From an uncultured Flavobacteriaceae bacterium (lineage in GTDB: Bacteria > Bacteroidota > Bacteroidia > Flavobacteriales > Flavobacteriaceae): a DNA stretch of 10,888 nucleotides. Shown here piece after piece: positions 1 to 6,690 of this stretch (position 1 is its first letter; the number at the start of each line of letters is the position of its first letter). Location of the stretch: NCBI GenBank assembly GCA_913052425.1, contig CAJXEG010000031.1, forward strand, positions 1 to 10,888, in the 5' to 3' direction. Made by a program: the position numbers and the translations under genes. The notes under the pieces are model-generated. The model saw only the letters and a program-made list of their open reading frames with translations, did no database searches and was not told where the DNA came from.

Positions 1-618
1 TCTGGCATAGAAAAAACCCAATACAGCTCCCCCAATATGCGCCAAATGACCTCCCCCATTACCATAGGGGATTTGAATCACATCAAGGAAAAAGAAGGCA
101 AGACCCAGATATTTTAATTTTAGGTTAACAAAGAAAAATCGAATCTCCTGATTCGGAGTATAAGTACAAATGAATATGAATACAGCCATCACTCCTGCAG
201 AGGCACCGACCATTGGTGGATAGGTCCCTGCAAAAACAGGAAACAGTGCATAACTACCTATAAAAATCAACCCGCCGGAAATGACTCCCAAAAAATAGTT
301 GTTGATAAAAATGCGATCCGGAAATAAATTGAGGAGCAAACGCCCGGCATAAAAAAGAAGTACCATATTCCACAATAAATGAAAAAAACCACTGTGAATA
401 AAACTGTAGGTGAGCAATGTCCAAGGCCTTGTGATAAAAGTCCCAAGATTGGGTGAAAGCTGAAGCCAGTCCATATAGGCACTGGACGGAATATTGAACA
501 AAAAGAAAAGCACATTGAGCAGCATGGGCAGCAAATAACAAACCACATTGATCAAAATGATTTTTTCTGCAATGGAAAAAGTGACAAAGCGGTATTTGAG
601 ATTATCCATAAAACTCAT
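1..618 (-). CDS. Rhomboid family intramembrane serine protease, C-terminus cut by window edge
   Basis: The reading frame is open from an ATG at 616-618 to base 1, giving 206 residues with no stop, so the C-terminus lies outside the window. The protein is polytopic and carries the rhomboid signature: H80 and N84 in a helix of the type HxxxNM, the nucleophile motif GASAG with Ser140, and AHIGG with His194 as the catalytic dyad partner. It should cleave transmembrane substrates in the inner membrane; substrates are unknown. The start overlaps the stop of the upstream rhomboid as ATGA, which supports this ATG and translational coupling; a second ATG three codons later is possible. The motif reads GASAG, with one extra residue between Ser and Gly compared with GASG. 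Identification as a rhomboid is firm; activity is inferred from the intact dyad. Confidence 0.93.
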   Translation of the reverse strand, partial: MSFMDNLKYRFVTFSIAEKIILINVVCYLLPMLLNVLFFLFNIPSSAYMDWLQLSPNLGTFITRPWTLLTYSFIHSGFFHLLWNMVLLFYAGRLLLNLFPDRIFINNYFLGVISGGLIFIGSYALFPVFAGTYPPMVGASAGVMAVFIFICTYTPNQEIRFFFVNLKLKYLGLAFFFLDVIQIPYGNGGGHLAHIGGAVLGFFYAR

Positions 619-1355
619 AAATCCCAACGATTGTTATTGAACTCTTTTTTCTTCCAATACCACATCATGGCCAAACCAGTAATGGCTCCACCCACATGGG
701 CAAAGTGAGCAATAGGGCCAATGGAGTATGAGGAGAAACCAAAGAAAAGATCCGCCAGGATCAGAATGGGAACCAAAAACTTGGCCTTAACGGGAATGGG
801 AGGAAACAAAAGCATCAATTGGGCATTGGGAAATAGCATTGCAAAACCCACCAAAACACCGTAAAGAGCACCCGAGGCGCCAACCATTACAGAACGAAAG
901 GCGTTGAATGCACCCGACAATTGTCCCTCTCCAATCTTATCAATGGCAGCGGTAGGCAATTCAGCAGTTTGATAGAAAGAACTGATTTGAGGGGCTGTAA
1001 GTCCATAATCACTCAAAGCACTGTTGACGTGATCTACTTGATAATAATACAATAAAAGCTGTAATGCGGCAGCACCAAAACCAGTGGACAGATAAAAGAA
1101 AATAAATTTTTGTTTGCCCCACATTTGTTCTAAAGGGGTACCAAACATCCACAACCCAAACATATTGAAAAAAATATGGGAAATATCCCCGTGCATAAAC
1201 ATATGTGTCAAGGGTTGCCAGATCTCAAATTTTAGGTTTTCGGGATAATGTAATGCGAACCAATCATATACCTGATTGCCTAGGGTGATGGTAGCTAGGA
1301 AAAAAATTCCATTGATGATCAGTAAGTGTTTTACTGTTTCGGTAACGTTCCGCAT
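615..1355 (-). CDS. Rhomboid family intramembrane serine protease with a long TM3-TM4 insertion
   Basis: A 246-residue polytopic membrane protein with a complete rhomboid active site: H60 and N64 in the HxxxN motif of the second helix, Ser161 in GASGALYG, and His220 in AHVGG. Together these predict a working Ser-His intramembrane protease. Its distance from N64 to Ser161 (97 residues) is far longer than in the neighbouring rhomboid (56) or E. coli GlpG (47), because of a polar stretch at about residues 104-150 that should face the periplasm beside the active site. The C-terminus is short and basic (KKK), placing it in the cytoplasm. Its ATG shares one base with the mutL stop (TAATG) and its TGA overlaps the next rhomboid, so it is probably cotranscribed with both. 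The two rhomboids are divergent rather than a recent duplication. Confidence 0.94.
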   Translation of the reverse strand: MRNVTETVKHLLIINGIFFLATITLGNQVYDWFALHYPENLKFEIWQPLTHMFMHGDISHIFFNMFGLWMFGTPLEQMWGKQKFIFFYLSTGFGAAALQLLLYYYQVDHVNSALSDYGLTAPQISSFYQTAELPTAAIDKIGEGQLSGAFNAFRSVMVGASGALYGVLVGFAMLFPNAQLMLLFPPIPVKAKFLVPILILADLFFGFSSYSIGPIAHFAHVGGAITGLAMMWYWKKKEFNNNRWDL

Positions 1356-3139
1356 TAATCCAATTTCTTTTCTAATTCTTCTTTATCTAAAGTAATAAAA
1401 ATCTTACGATTAAAAGGACTGGTCAAAGTGTCTTTACAAGCAAAAAGATCATCGACCAATGCCTGTTGCTCTTGGACAGAAAGTGTCAAGTTTCCTTTAA
1501 TTGATAGGGATTTAGATAATATTTTGGCCATATAATCCGCTTGGCTGAAACTCGCAACCTGCTCATGATCATCGGGGGGAGAAAATACATCTTCAAAAAG
1601 CTGTCCCAACTGTTTGTCATCACAAATCGCTGGAATACCAGTAATGTGAAGATGGTTGTCTTTTTGTTTTACCACAAATCCCATTGCATTTAAATTGGCC
1701 TCCAACTCCCCAAACAAAGCAATTTGTTGTGGTGTTAATTCAACCTCCTTGGGGAAGATCAATTGTTGACTGACCATGTCTCGTTTGGTGATACTGGTGA
1801 GAAATTTTTCATACAATACTCTTTGATGCGCTCTTTGTTGATCGATAACCAAAAGGCCCGATCGGGTCGTGGTCACAATAAACTTTCTCAGCAATTGAAA
1901 AACCTTGGGAGCTTGCTCGATGGCGAGTTTTAACTCTTCATCAGCGCTGTTATCATTCGGCATCTCCAAACCGGAGTACAGGCTTTCCCAGCTACTTTTT
2001 GAAGCTTTGGGAATGCCCTTTTCAGAATCTTTAAAAGGATTAAAACTGGAGTCAACCTCAATCGAGGGCATGTTTGAAGGAGGCTTTTGTTGAAAATTAT
2101 AGGGGGTGTCCAAACTGGGATCCCTTTCAAAATCCAAAACAGGAGCCGCTTGAAACATTCCCAAACTGTGTTTGACCATTGATTTAATGATCGCATAGAG
2201 GTTCCGCTCCTCTTCAAACTTGACCTCTGTTTTTGTAGGGTGAATGTTAATATCGATGGTTTTTGGATCAATTTGCATGTAGACAAAATAACCCGGATGA
2301 AATTGATCCCGCAACAAACCCTGAAAAGCAGAACTCACCGCATGGTGTAAAAATGGGCTCTTGATAAAACGTTTGTTGACAAAGAAGAACTGCTGACCCC
2401 TGGATTTTTTGGCGAATTCAGGTTTTATGATAAATCCTTCAATCCCCGCCACGGTGGTCATTTCCTCTACCGGAATTAATTTCTCCTCTATTTTGTTTCC
2501 AAAAATATTGGCAATTCGTTTTCTGAAATTAACAGCCGGTAGGTCAAAAAGTTCCGAGCCATTTTGCATAAAAGTAAATTTCACTTCGGGATGGGTCAAG
2601 GCTACCCGATGAAACTCATCGATGATGTGCCGCAATTCAACTTTATCCGACTTGAGGAAGTTTCTGCGAGCGGGTACATTGTAAAAAAGATTTTTTACGG
2701 CAATGGAAGTTCCGGTAGGGGCGACAGACACTTCCTGATCCTCTACTTTACTTCCTGATATTTTTAGGCAAGTCGCCATTTCGTCATCTGCCCTTTTGGT
2801 ATGAACCTCCACTTGAGCGATGGCGGCTATGGAAGCCAAAGCTTCCCCCCTAAATCCTTTGGATGTAATGGAAAACAAATCATCGGCAGATTTAATTTTA
2901 GACGTTGCATGACGCTCAAATGCCAATCTTACATCAGTAGGTGACATACCCTTGCCATTATCGATGACTTGAATCATGGTTTTACCGGCCCCATTGATCA
3001 GTAATTGGATTTCGGTAGCCTGAGCGTCAATGGCGTTTTCCATAAGCTCTTTGACTACAGAAGCCGGTCTTTGAATGACTTCACCTGCAGCAATTTGGTT
3101 GGCCACATGGTCCGGCAAAAGCGAAATGATGTCAGTCAT
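1355..3139 (-). CDS. mutL: DNA mismatch repair protein MutL
   Basis: The 594-residue protein has the full GHKL ATPase head: QIAAGEV near the N-terminus, KELMENAIDA with catalytic Glu31 and Mg-binding Asn35, DNGKGM (60-65), ATSKI (78-82) and GFRGEAL (95-101). The transducer domain follows with YNVPARR (153-159) and IHPTKTEVKF (299-308), then a variable linker (about 335-405) and a C-terminal dimerisation domain from about 410. MutL links MutS mismatch recognition to strand removal. The C-terminal domain keeps the fold pattern of nicking MutL proteins, but the DQHAxxE box reads DQQRAHQ (433-439) and the CPHGRP box reads SPFNRK (574-579), so the metal site seems lost. The start overlaps the stop of the upstream small gene as TAATG. 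Family assignment is certain; lack of nicking activity is an inference from the substitutions. Confidence 0.98.
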   Translation of the reverse strand: MTDIISLLPDHVANQIAAGEVIQRPASVVKELMENAIDAQATEIQLLINGAGKTMIQVIDNGKGMSPTDVRLAFERHATSKIKSADDLFSITSKGFRGEALASIAAIAQVEVHTKRADDEMATCLKISGSKVEDQEVSVAPTGTSIAVKNLFYNVPARRNFLKSDKVELRHIIDEFHRVALTHPEVKFTFMQNGSELFDLPAVNFRKRIANIFGNKIEEKLIPVEEMTTVAGIEGFIIKPEFAKKSRGQQFFFVNKRFIKSPFLHHAVSSAFQGLLRDQFHPGYFVYMQIDPKTIDINIHPTKTEVKFEEERNLYAIIKSMVKHSLGMFQAAPVLDFERDPSLDTPYNFQQKPPSNMPSIEVDSSFNPFKDSEKGIPKASKSSWESLYSGLEMPNDNSADEELKLAIEQAPKVFQLLRKFIVTTTRSGLLVIDQQRAHQRVLYEKFLTSITKRDMVSQQLIFPKEVELTPQQIALFGELEANLNAMGFVVKQKDNHLHITGIPAICDDKQLGQLFEDVFSPPDDHEQVASFSQADYMAKILSKSLSIKGNLTLSVQEQQALVDDLFACKDTLTSPFNRKIFITLDKEELEKKLD

Positions 3140-3426
3140 TAGCCTTTGAATAAGGATAAATCAAAATTAATAACGTAAAGAAAAGCCAAAACCAAAATCA
3201 AGATGATGATTACCAATCGAGTAGAAATTCCTCGGTTGTTTCGAGTTCGCATCTTCAGGCGAGCATCTTGCCACTGCTGACCAAAGTCATTCTGGTTGTA
3301 GGTGTCCCGATATTTCGAAAATTTAGAATCAAAATCATAAAGATTTCCACCTTCCTTACCATTGTAATAACGGGGAGTGTAATTGTATCTTCGGTTTTTT
3401 TTGAGTTTGAAAAGACTGATCTTCAT
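3139..3426 (-). CDS. Small single-pass membrane protein, function unknown
   Basis: A 95-residue protein with a basic, tyrosine-rich N-terminal half (many K, R, Y and N, including RRYNYTPRYY at 12-21) and one hydrophobic helix at about 71-87 (LVIIILILVLAFLYVINF). The cluster of K and R just before the helix (58-70) predicts a cytoplasmic N-terminus with a very short periplasmic tail. I do not recognise a characterised domain; to my recollection similar short proteins occur next to mutL and ribH in flavobacteria, and a riboflavin-synthase label sometimes seen for them would have no support in this sequence. It shares one base with the mutL start (TAATG), so it is probably translated together with mutL. 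The ATG at 3424-3426 is the first in frame after a -7 element at 3461-3468. Confidence 0.82.
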   Translation of the reverse strand: MKISLFKLKKNRRYNYTPRYYNGKEGGNLYDFDSKFSKYRDTYNQNDFGQQWQDARLKMRTRNNRGISTRLVIIILILVLAFLYVINFDLSLFKG

Positions 3427-3460
3427 GCGTCGATAATTGATGATAGGGCCAAGTAGTAAT

Positions 3461-3468
3461 CAAATTTA
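3461..3468 (-). promoter_or_regulatory. Candidate -7 element for small protein-mutL-rhomboid operon
   Basis: Read on the minus strand the bases are TAAATTTG, an exact match to the Bacteroidota -7 consensus TAnnTTTG, 34 bases before the ATG of the small membrane protein. I see no good TTG at the expected -33 spacing (17-23 bases), so the call rests on the -7 element and its position in the only sizeable gap of this minus-strand block. Confidence 0.4.
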
Positions 3469-3481
3469 ACGAAAGTGAACG

Positions 3482-3507
3482 AAATTGCCATTGGGTTTGG
3501 GCAATTT
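3482..3507 (-). terminator. Inverted repeat after ribH, possible terminator or attenuator
   Basis: A perfect 8-base inverted repeat (AAATTGCC / GGCAATTT) with a 10-base loop starts 13 bases after the ribH stop codon. It is followed on the minus strand by CGTTCACTTTCGTT rather than a clean T-run, so it would be a weak intrinsic terminator at best. Its place, directly after ribH and before the candidate promoter at 3461-3468, fits a boundary between two transcription units. Confidence 0.42.
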
Positions 3508-3520
3508 ATAAAGGAAAAAA

Positions 3521-3994
3521 CTATAGGTTGATCATCCTCAAAGCGGTAACAGCTGCCTCCACCCCTTTATTCCCTTTAGCACCACCACTCCTGGCCTTGG
3601 ATTGTTCAATGGCATCATCCGTCAATACACAAAACACTACCGGTGCTTTTCCATTGAGGTTCAGGTCTTTTATTCCTTGTGCAACGGCATTTGAAATGAA
3701 TTCAAAATGTCTTGTTTCCCCCTGAATGACGCATCCAATAGCAATGATGGCGTCAAAATCCATTCGCTGAGCGCTACTGGCACCATAGATCAACTCAAAA
3801 CTACCGGGAACATCAACTCTAACAATATTTCTTAAGGAAACGTTGTGATCGACCAATGTGTTTTTGGCTCCCTGAAAAAGAGCTTCGGTTATTTCTTGAT
3901 TCCACTCTGACACAATCAGGGCTATTCGTATATTTTTACCGTCAGGAACTTTAGAACGATCGTATTGGGAGAGACTATTATTGGCAGTAGCCAT
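3521..3994 (-). CDS. ribH: 6,7-dimethyl-8-ribityllumazine synthase
   Basis: This enzyme condenses 5-amino-6-ribitylamino-uracil with 3,4-dihydroxy-2-butanone 4-phosphate to give lumazine, the penultimate step of riboflavin synthesis, in the cytoplasm. Using the ATG at 3992-3994 the protein has 157 residues, the usual length of single-domain lumazine synthases. Visible motifs are IVSEWN near residues 27-32 (substrate-stacking aromatic Trp), VPGSFE (binding-loop region), GCVIQGETRHFEF with the catalytic His at 96, FCVLTDD, and the C-terminal GNKGVEAA. These shells normally assemble as pentamers or 60-mers. A TTG one codon upstream (3995-3997) could also start, but the ATG overlaps the TPR-protein stop as TGATG, which favours coupled initiation there. 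No other riboflavin gene is in the window. Confidence 0.97.
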   Translation of the reverse strand: MATANNSLSQYDRSKVPDGKNIRIALIVSEWNQEITEALFQGAKNTLVDHNVSLRNIVRVDVPGSFELIYGASSAQRMDFDAIIAIGCVIQGETRHFEFISNAVAQGIKDLNLNGKAPVVFCVLTDDAIEQSKARSGGAKGNKGVEAAVTALRMINL

Positions 3995-4758
3995 CAATTG
4001 AGGTTTTCCAATAGACCTATTTGTACTTCTACCTTGCTGGCTTCTGCCGAATCAGGATAGTGGGATTGTATCTTTTTGAAATAGCGAAGTGCTGCATTGT
4101 TTTTGCCCAAAGAGGTACCCAAAACCCCCGCTTTAAAAAGGTATTTGGGTGCACTAAAAGAATTGTCACTGGATTCAAAAGCGGCAACATAATAATCGTA
4201 AGCATCTTCTGGCTGGCCTATTTGAGCGAAAGCGTCCCCGATGGCACCTTTGGCCAGGGCTTTCAACATCACATCGTCTGTATCAAATTGATCGAGGTAT
4301 TCGATGGCATTGACATAATCCCCCAAGTTGAGGTAAACCATACCCGCACTGTAGGTGGCCAATTTGGCAGCAGGTGTTCCTCCATAGTTGTCGATGATGT
4401 CCAAAAAACCGTACTTTCCTTCCCCACCATTAAGGGCTCTGCGAAACAAAGAATCAGATTCTTGACCATTTACGGCCAACTCAAAATAATACTGCGCTTG
4501 ACTTAATTCACTGACAGCCTCCATTTTTTTGGGTTCGAAGATATAGCTCTGGTAGCCCAAGTAGGACAATACTGATAATGCAATAATCGCAACACCCACC
4601 AAAATAAAATTTTGAAATTTGGAGATCCACTCCTCTGTTCGAGATGCAGTAGAGTCTAATTTTTCAAAAACCTCTGCAGTTGTACTTTCCACTTCAACCT
4701 GTTTTTCGGTACCGGGTGCAATCGATTTTTTATAACCTCTCTTTTTGTAGGTTGCCAT
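3994..4758 (-). CDS. Single-pass membrane protein with periplasmic TPR-like repeats
   Basis: The 254-residue protein begins with a polar, basic segment, has one hydrophobic helix at about 51-71 (FILVGVAIIALSVLSYLGYQ) and then an all-helical domain. Repeats of the TPR type can be seen at about 129-157 (AAKLATYSAGMVYLNLGDYVNAIEY), 163-196 and 204-237, with the usual small and aromatic positions (A, G, Y, A). There is no signal-peptidase site, so the helix is an anchor with the N-terminus in the cytoplasm, a topology like YfgM-type ancillary proteins of the Sec translocon. TPR domains bind peptides or proteins; the partner here is unknown. Its stop overlaps the ribH start (TGATG). It diverges from recF, with its own candidate promoter at 4778-4807. 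Confidence 0.88.
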   Translation of the reverse strand: MATYKKRGYKKSIAPGTEKQVEVESTTAEVFEKLDSTASRTEEWISKFQNFILVGVAIIALSVLSYLGYQSYIFEPKKMEAVSELSQAQYYFELAVNGQESDSLFRRALNGGEGKYGFLDIIDNYGGTPAAKLATYSAGMVYLNLGDYVNAIEYLDQFDTDDVMLKALAKGAIGDAFAQIGQPEDAYDYYVAAFESSDNSFSAPKYLFKAGVLGTSLGKNNAALRYFKKIQSHYPDSAEASKVEVQIGLLENLN

Positions 4759-4777
4759 TTGTGTTTTTTTAAGTCCC

Positions 4778-4807
4778 CAAAATTAACCTTTTTTAGGGCA
4801 AAACCAA
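4778..4807 (-). promoter_or_regulatory. Candidate promoter of the TPR protein-ribH operon
   Basis: On the minus strand TTG (4805-4807) is followed after 19 bases by TAATTTTG (4778-4785), matching both the -33 TTG and -7 TAnnTTTG elements of Bacteroidota promoters within the accepted spacing. The -7 element ends 19 bases before the ATG at 4756-4758, giving a short 5' leader. It is arranged back to back with the recF promoter. Confidence 0.6.
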
Positions 4808-4842
4808 AAACTCATCAAATAATGGAAATCAGAGCATAAAAT

Positions 4843-4854
4843 AAATTTAAATTT
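4843..4854. repeat. AT-rich 12-bp palindrome upstream of recF
   Basis: The bases AAATTTAAATTT read the same on both strands and touch the -33 TTG of the recF promoter. This could be an operator, or simply an AT-rich upstream element that happens to be symmetrical; composition alone makes such palindromes fairly likely here. Confidence 0.25.
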
Positions 4855-4885
4855 TGTTTTACCTTTCTCAACCAAACTATATTTG
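4854..4885 (+). promoter_or_regulatory. Candidate promoter of recF
   Basis: TTG (4854-4856) and TATATTTG (4878-4885) are separated by 21 bases, an exact fit to the Bacteroidota -33/-7 promoter consensus. The -7 element ends only five bases before the recF ATG, so the transcript would begin at or within about three bases of the start codon. Confidence 0.65.
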
Positions 4886-4890
4886 CATTC

Positions 4891-5973
4891 ATGTTTTTAA
4901 AGCAATTGACCCTTACCCATTACAAAAACATACAGGCCTCTCAATTCGATTTTAAGGCGCCTATCAACTGTTTTATTGGCAATAATGGAATCGGAAAGTC
5001 AAATATTTTGGACAGCATCTACCATTTGGCCTTTACCAAAAGTTATTTTAACCCCTCCGGAGTTCAAAACATTCAATTTGGGAAGGAGTTTTTTTTGATT
5101 GAAGGAAAATTCGACAAAGCAGGTAAAGAGGAAAAAATCAATTGCAGCCTCAAAAAAGGTCAAAAAAAGACTTTTAAAAGAAATGGTAAGATCTACGATA
5201 AAATTGCGGAGCACATTGGGTTGATTCCCTTGGTGATCATTTCACCCGCAGATCGAAATTTGATCATTGAAGGCAGTAGCACCAGAAGAAAGTTTATCGA
5301 TGGTGTCATTGGACAAACCGATAAAACCTATTTAAAAATCCTATCCGACTACAACAAAATACTGGCACAACGCAATGCCCTACTGAAGTTTTTTGCTCAA
5401 AACCGGACTTTTGATGGAGACACTTTGGCCATTTACAACCATCAAATGAGTGAATTGGCCCATCCCATTCACGAAAAGAGAAAAGCATTCATGGAGGTGT
5501 TTATACCCATTTTTACAAAAAGACACCTCAGCATAAGCAATGGAGCCGAAGAAGTGGACATTCGATATGCATCAGATCTCGGAGAAAATAAAATGTCTGA
5601 TCTACTGGGTCACAATTTAGAGAAAGACAAAGTACTGCAATTCACCTCTGTGGGTATTCACAAAGATGACTTGGATTTACTCATCTCAGGAATGCCCATC
5701 AAAAAATTCGGCAGTCAAGGGCAACAGAAAACTTTTCTGATTGCACTCAAACTGGCACAATTTGACTTTATCAAGGAAAAATCCGGCATGAATCCCATAG
5801 TGCTGCTGGACGATATTTTTGACAAATTGGATCAAGATAGGGTCACCCAAACCATACAATTGTTCGACAACGAAAGTCTTGGACAAATATTTATCTCGGA
5901 TACCCACGAGGACAGAATCAAAGCTGCATTGGAAATGAGTTCCTCTGCTTACGAAATATTTATCCTTAGCTAG
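4891..5973 (+). CDS. recF: DNA replication and repair protein RecF
   Basis: RecF is an SMC-like ATPase that, with RecO and RecR, loads RecA onto gapped single-stranded DNA in the cytoplasm. The 360-residue length is normal for the family. The N-terminus (FLKQLTLTHYKNI) is typical, followed by Walker A GNNGIGKSN (30-38), the ABC-type signature FGSQGQQK (273-280), Walker B IVLLDDIFDKLD (303-314) and a D-loop/switch region ISDTH (335-339). The start is fixed by the conserved N-terminus: the next Met lies about 185 codons inside. The gene is the first of a three-gene plus-strand set and ends three bases before a lipoprotein gene. No dnaA, dnaN or gyrB is adjacent in this window, unlike the classical recF neighbourhood of other phyla. 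Confidence 0.98.
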   Translation: MFLKQLTLTHYKNIQASQFDFKAPINCFIGNNGIGKSNILDSIYHLAFTKSYFNPSGVQNIQFGKEFFLIEGKFDKAGKEEKINCSLKKGQKKTFKRNGKIYDKIAEHIGLIPLVIISPADRNLIIEGSSTRRKFIDGVIGQTDKTYLKILSDYNKILAQRNALLKFFAQNRTFDGDTLAIYNHQMSELAHPIHEKRKAFMEVFIPIFTKRHLSISNGAEEVDIRYASDLGENKMSDLLGHNLEKDKVLQFTSVGIHKDDLDLLISGMPIKKFGSQGQQKTFLIALKLAQFDFIKEKSGMNPIVLLDDIFDKLDQDRVTQTIQLFDNESLGQIFISDTHEDRIKAALEMSSSAYEIFILS

Positions 5974-5976
5974 CGA

Positions 5977-6384
5977 ATGTATAGGTCTATTATCCTCTGT
6001 TTACTGATCTTTTGTTTGGGGTGTAAAAATCAAATCACCCCATGCGATATCGACCTGCTCAATGGCTATTGGAATATTGAATACATCACCCATAAGAATG
6101 AAACTTTTTACCCCAAAGGTACGGCCAAGCTATTGGATTTTTACGAAGTGAATCAACGAGAGGGGGTCAGAAAAAAAGTACAACCTCAATTGGATAATAA
6201 ATTCTTGGTCACCAAAGATTTAAATAACTTTAAGGTTGTCTTTAAGGATAAAAATTGTTATTTGAGCTTTCAGACAGTTTGGGATCAATGGCAGGAAAAG
6301 ATCGTTGAGTTAAATGAAAACAAACTGGTTCTTGAGCATCAAGACAAAAGATATCATTACAAAAGGTTTTACAGCGAGCATTGA
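5977..6384 (+). CDS. Lipocalin-like lipoprotein, function unknown
   Basis: A 135-residue predicted lipoprotein: a short charged start (MYR), a hydrophobic core and Cys16 in FCLGC. The residue at -3 is Cys13 instead of the usual Leu, Val or Ile, so the lipobox is slightly unusual. The mature part opens with a short loop and then LLNGYWNIEYI (27-37), a pattern of small flavobacterial lipocalin-like proteins in which the first strand carries GxW; the rest is strand-rich with many K and D. Binding partner or ligand is unknown. It starts three bases after the recF stop and ends three bases before the DUF721 gene, so it sits inside a replication and repair operon although its product should be in the envelope. 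Family assignment is tentative; the lipoprotein call is fairly secure. Confidence 0.78.
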   Translation: MYRSIILCLLIFCLGCKNQITPCDIDLLNGYWNIEYITHKNETFYPKGTAKLLDFYEVNQREGVRKKVQPQLDNKFLVTKDLNNFKVVFKDKNCYLSFQTVWDQWQEKIVELNENKLVLEHQDKRYHYKRFYSEH

Positions 6385-6387
6385 CCC

Positions 6388-6690
6388 ATGAAGTCACCCA
6401 AAAGAAAATTTGAACCTCAAAGCATCGGTAAAGTATTGGACGAAATTGTTCAGTCAAAAGCGCTAAAAACGGGAATCACCAATGCCCGAATCAATGAATT
6501 GTGGTACGAATTGATGGGAACACACATGACCCATTACACCGAAAAAATAACGCTTAAAGGAAATACGCTTTTCGTCTCACTCAACAACGCAGCCTTGCGA
6601 GAGGAACTAAGTTATGGTAAGGAAAAGATCAGGGAAATGATGAATGAACAACTGGGAAGTGAAGTACTCGAAAAAGTGGTACTCCGCTAA
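6388..6690 (+). CDS. DUF721 protein, probable DciA-type helicase-loading factor
   Basis: The 100-residue protein matches the DUF721 pattern: a basic N-terminus with [10 protein letters not shown], then [24 protein letters not shown] with the conserved Trp39, a strand pair around [16 protein letters not shown], and a final helix-strand ending [11 protein letters not shown]721 is the defining domain of DciA, which loads or assists the replicative helicase DnaB in bacteria lacking DnaC or DnaI. In actinobacteria the dciA gene directly follows recF; here recF lies one gene upstream, which supports the same role. The start is three bases after the lipoprotein stop. Its TAA overlaps the stop of the convergent ndk gene. 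The domain call is strong; the DciA function is inferred. Confidence 0.88.
   Translation: MKSPKRKFEPQSIGKVLDEIVQSKALKTGITNARINELWYELMGTHMTHYTEKITLKGNTLFVSLNNAALREELSYGKEKIREMMNEQLGSEVLEKVVLR

Noticed and set aside
254..548. Two short open frames on the minus strand near the left edge
   Set aside because: They are out-of-frame shadows of the rhomboid read from 618 to 1, which carries the catalytic motifs.
3995..3997. TTG as the ribH start codon
   Set aside because: The next codon is ATG, placed in a TGATG overlap with the upstream stop; this is the more usual start and changes the product by only one residue.
4021..4506. 161-codon open frame on the plus strand inside the TPR gene
   Set aside because: It is antisense to a well-supported gene, has no recognisable domain pattern and its composition (rich in I, F, G, V and C) is that of an antisense shadow.
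4843..4854. AAATTTAAATTT palindrome as a specific operator
   Set aside because: The region is so AT-rich that a 12-base A/T palindrome is not surprising, and no second copy near the other promoters was seen. It is listed only as a low-confidence repeat.
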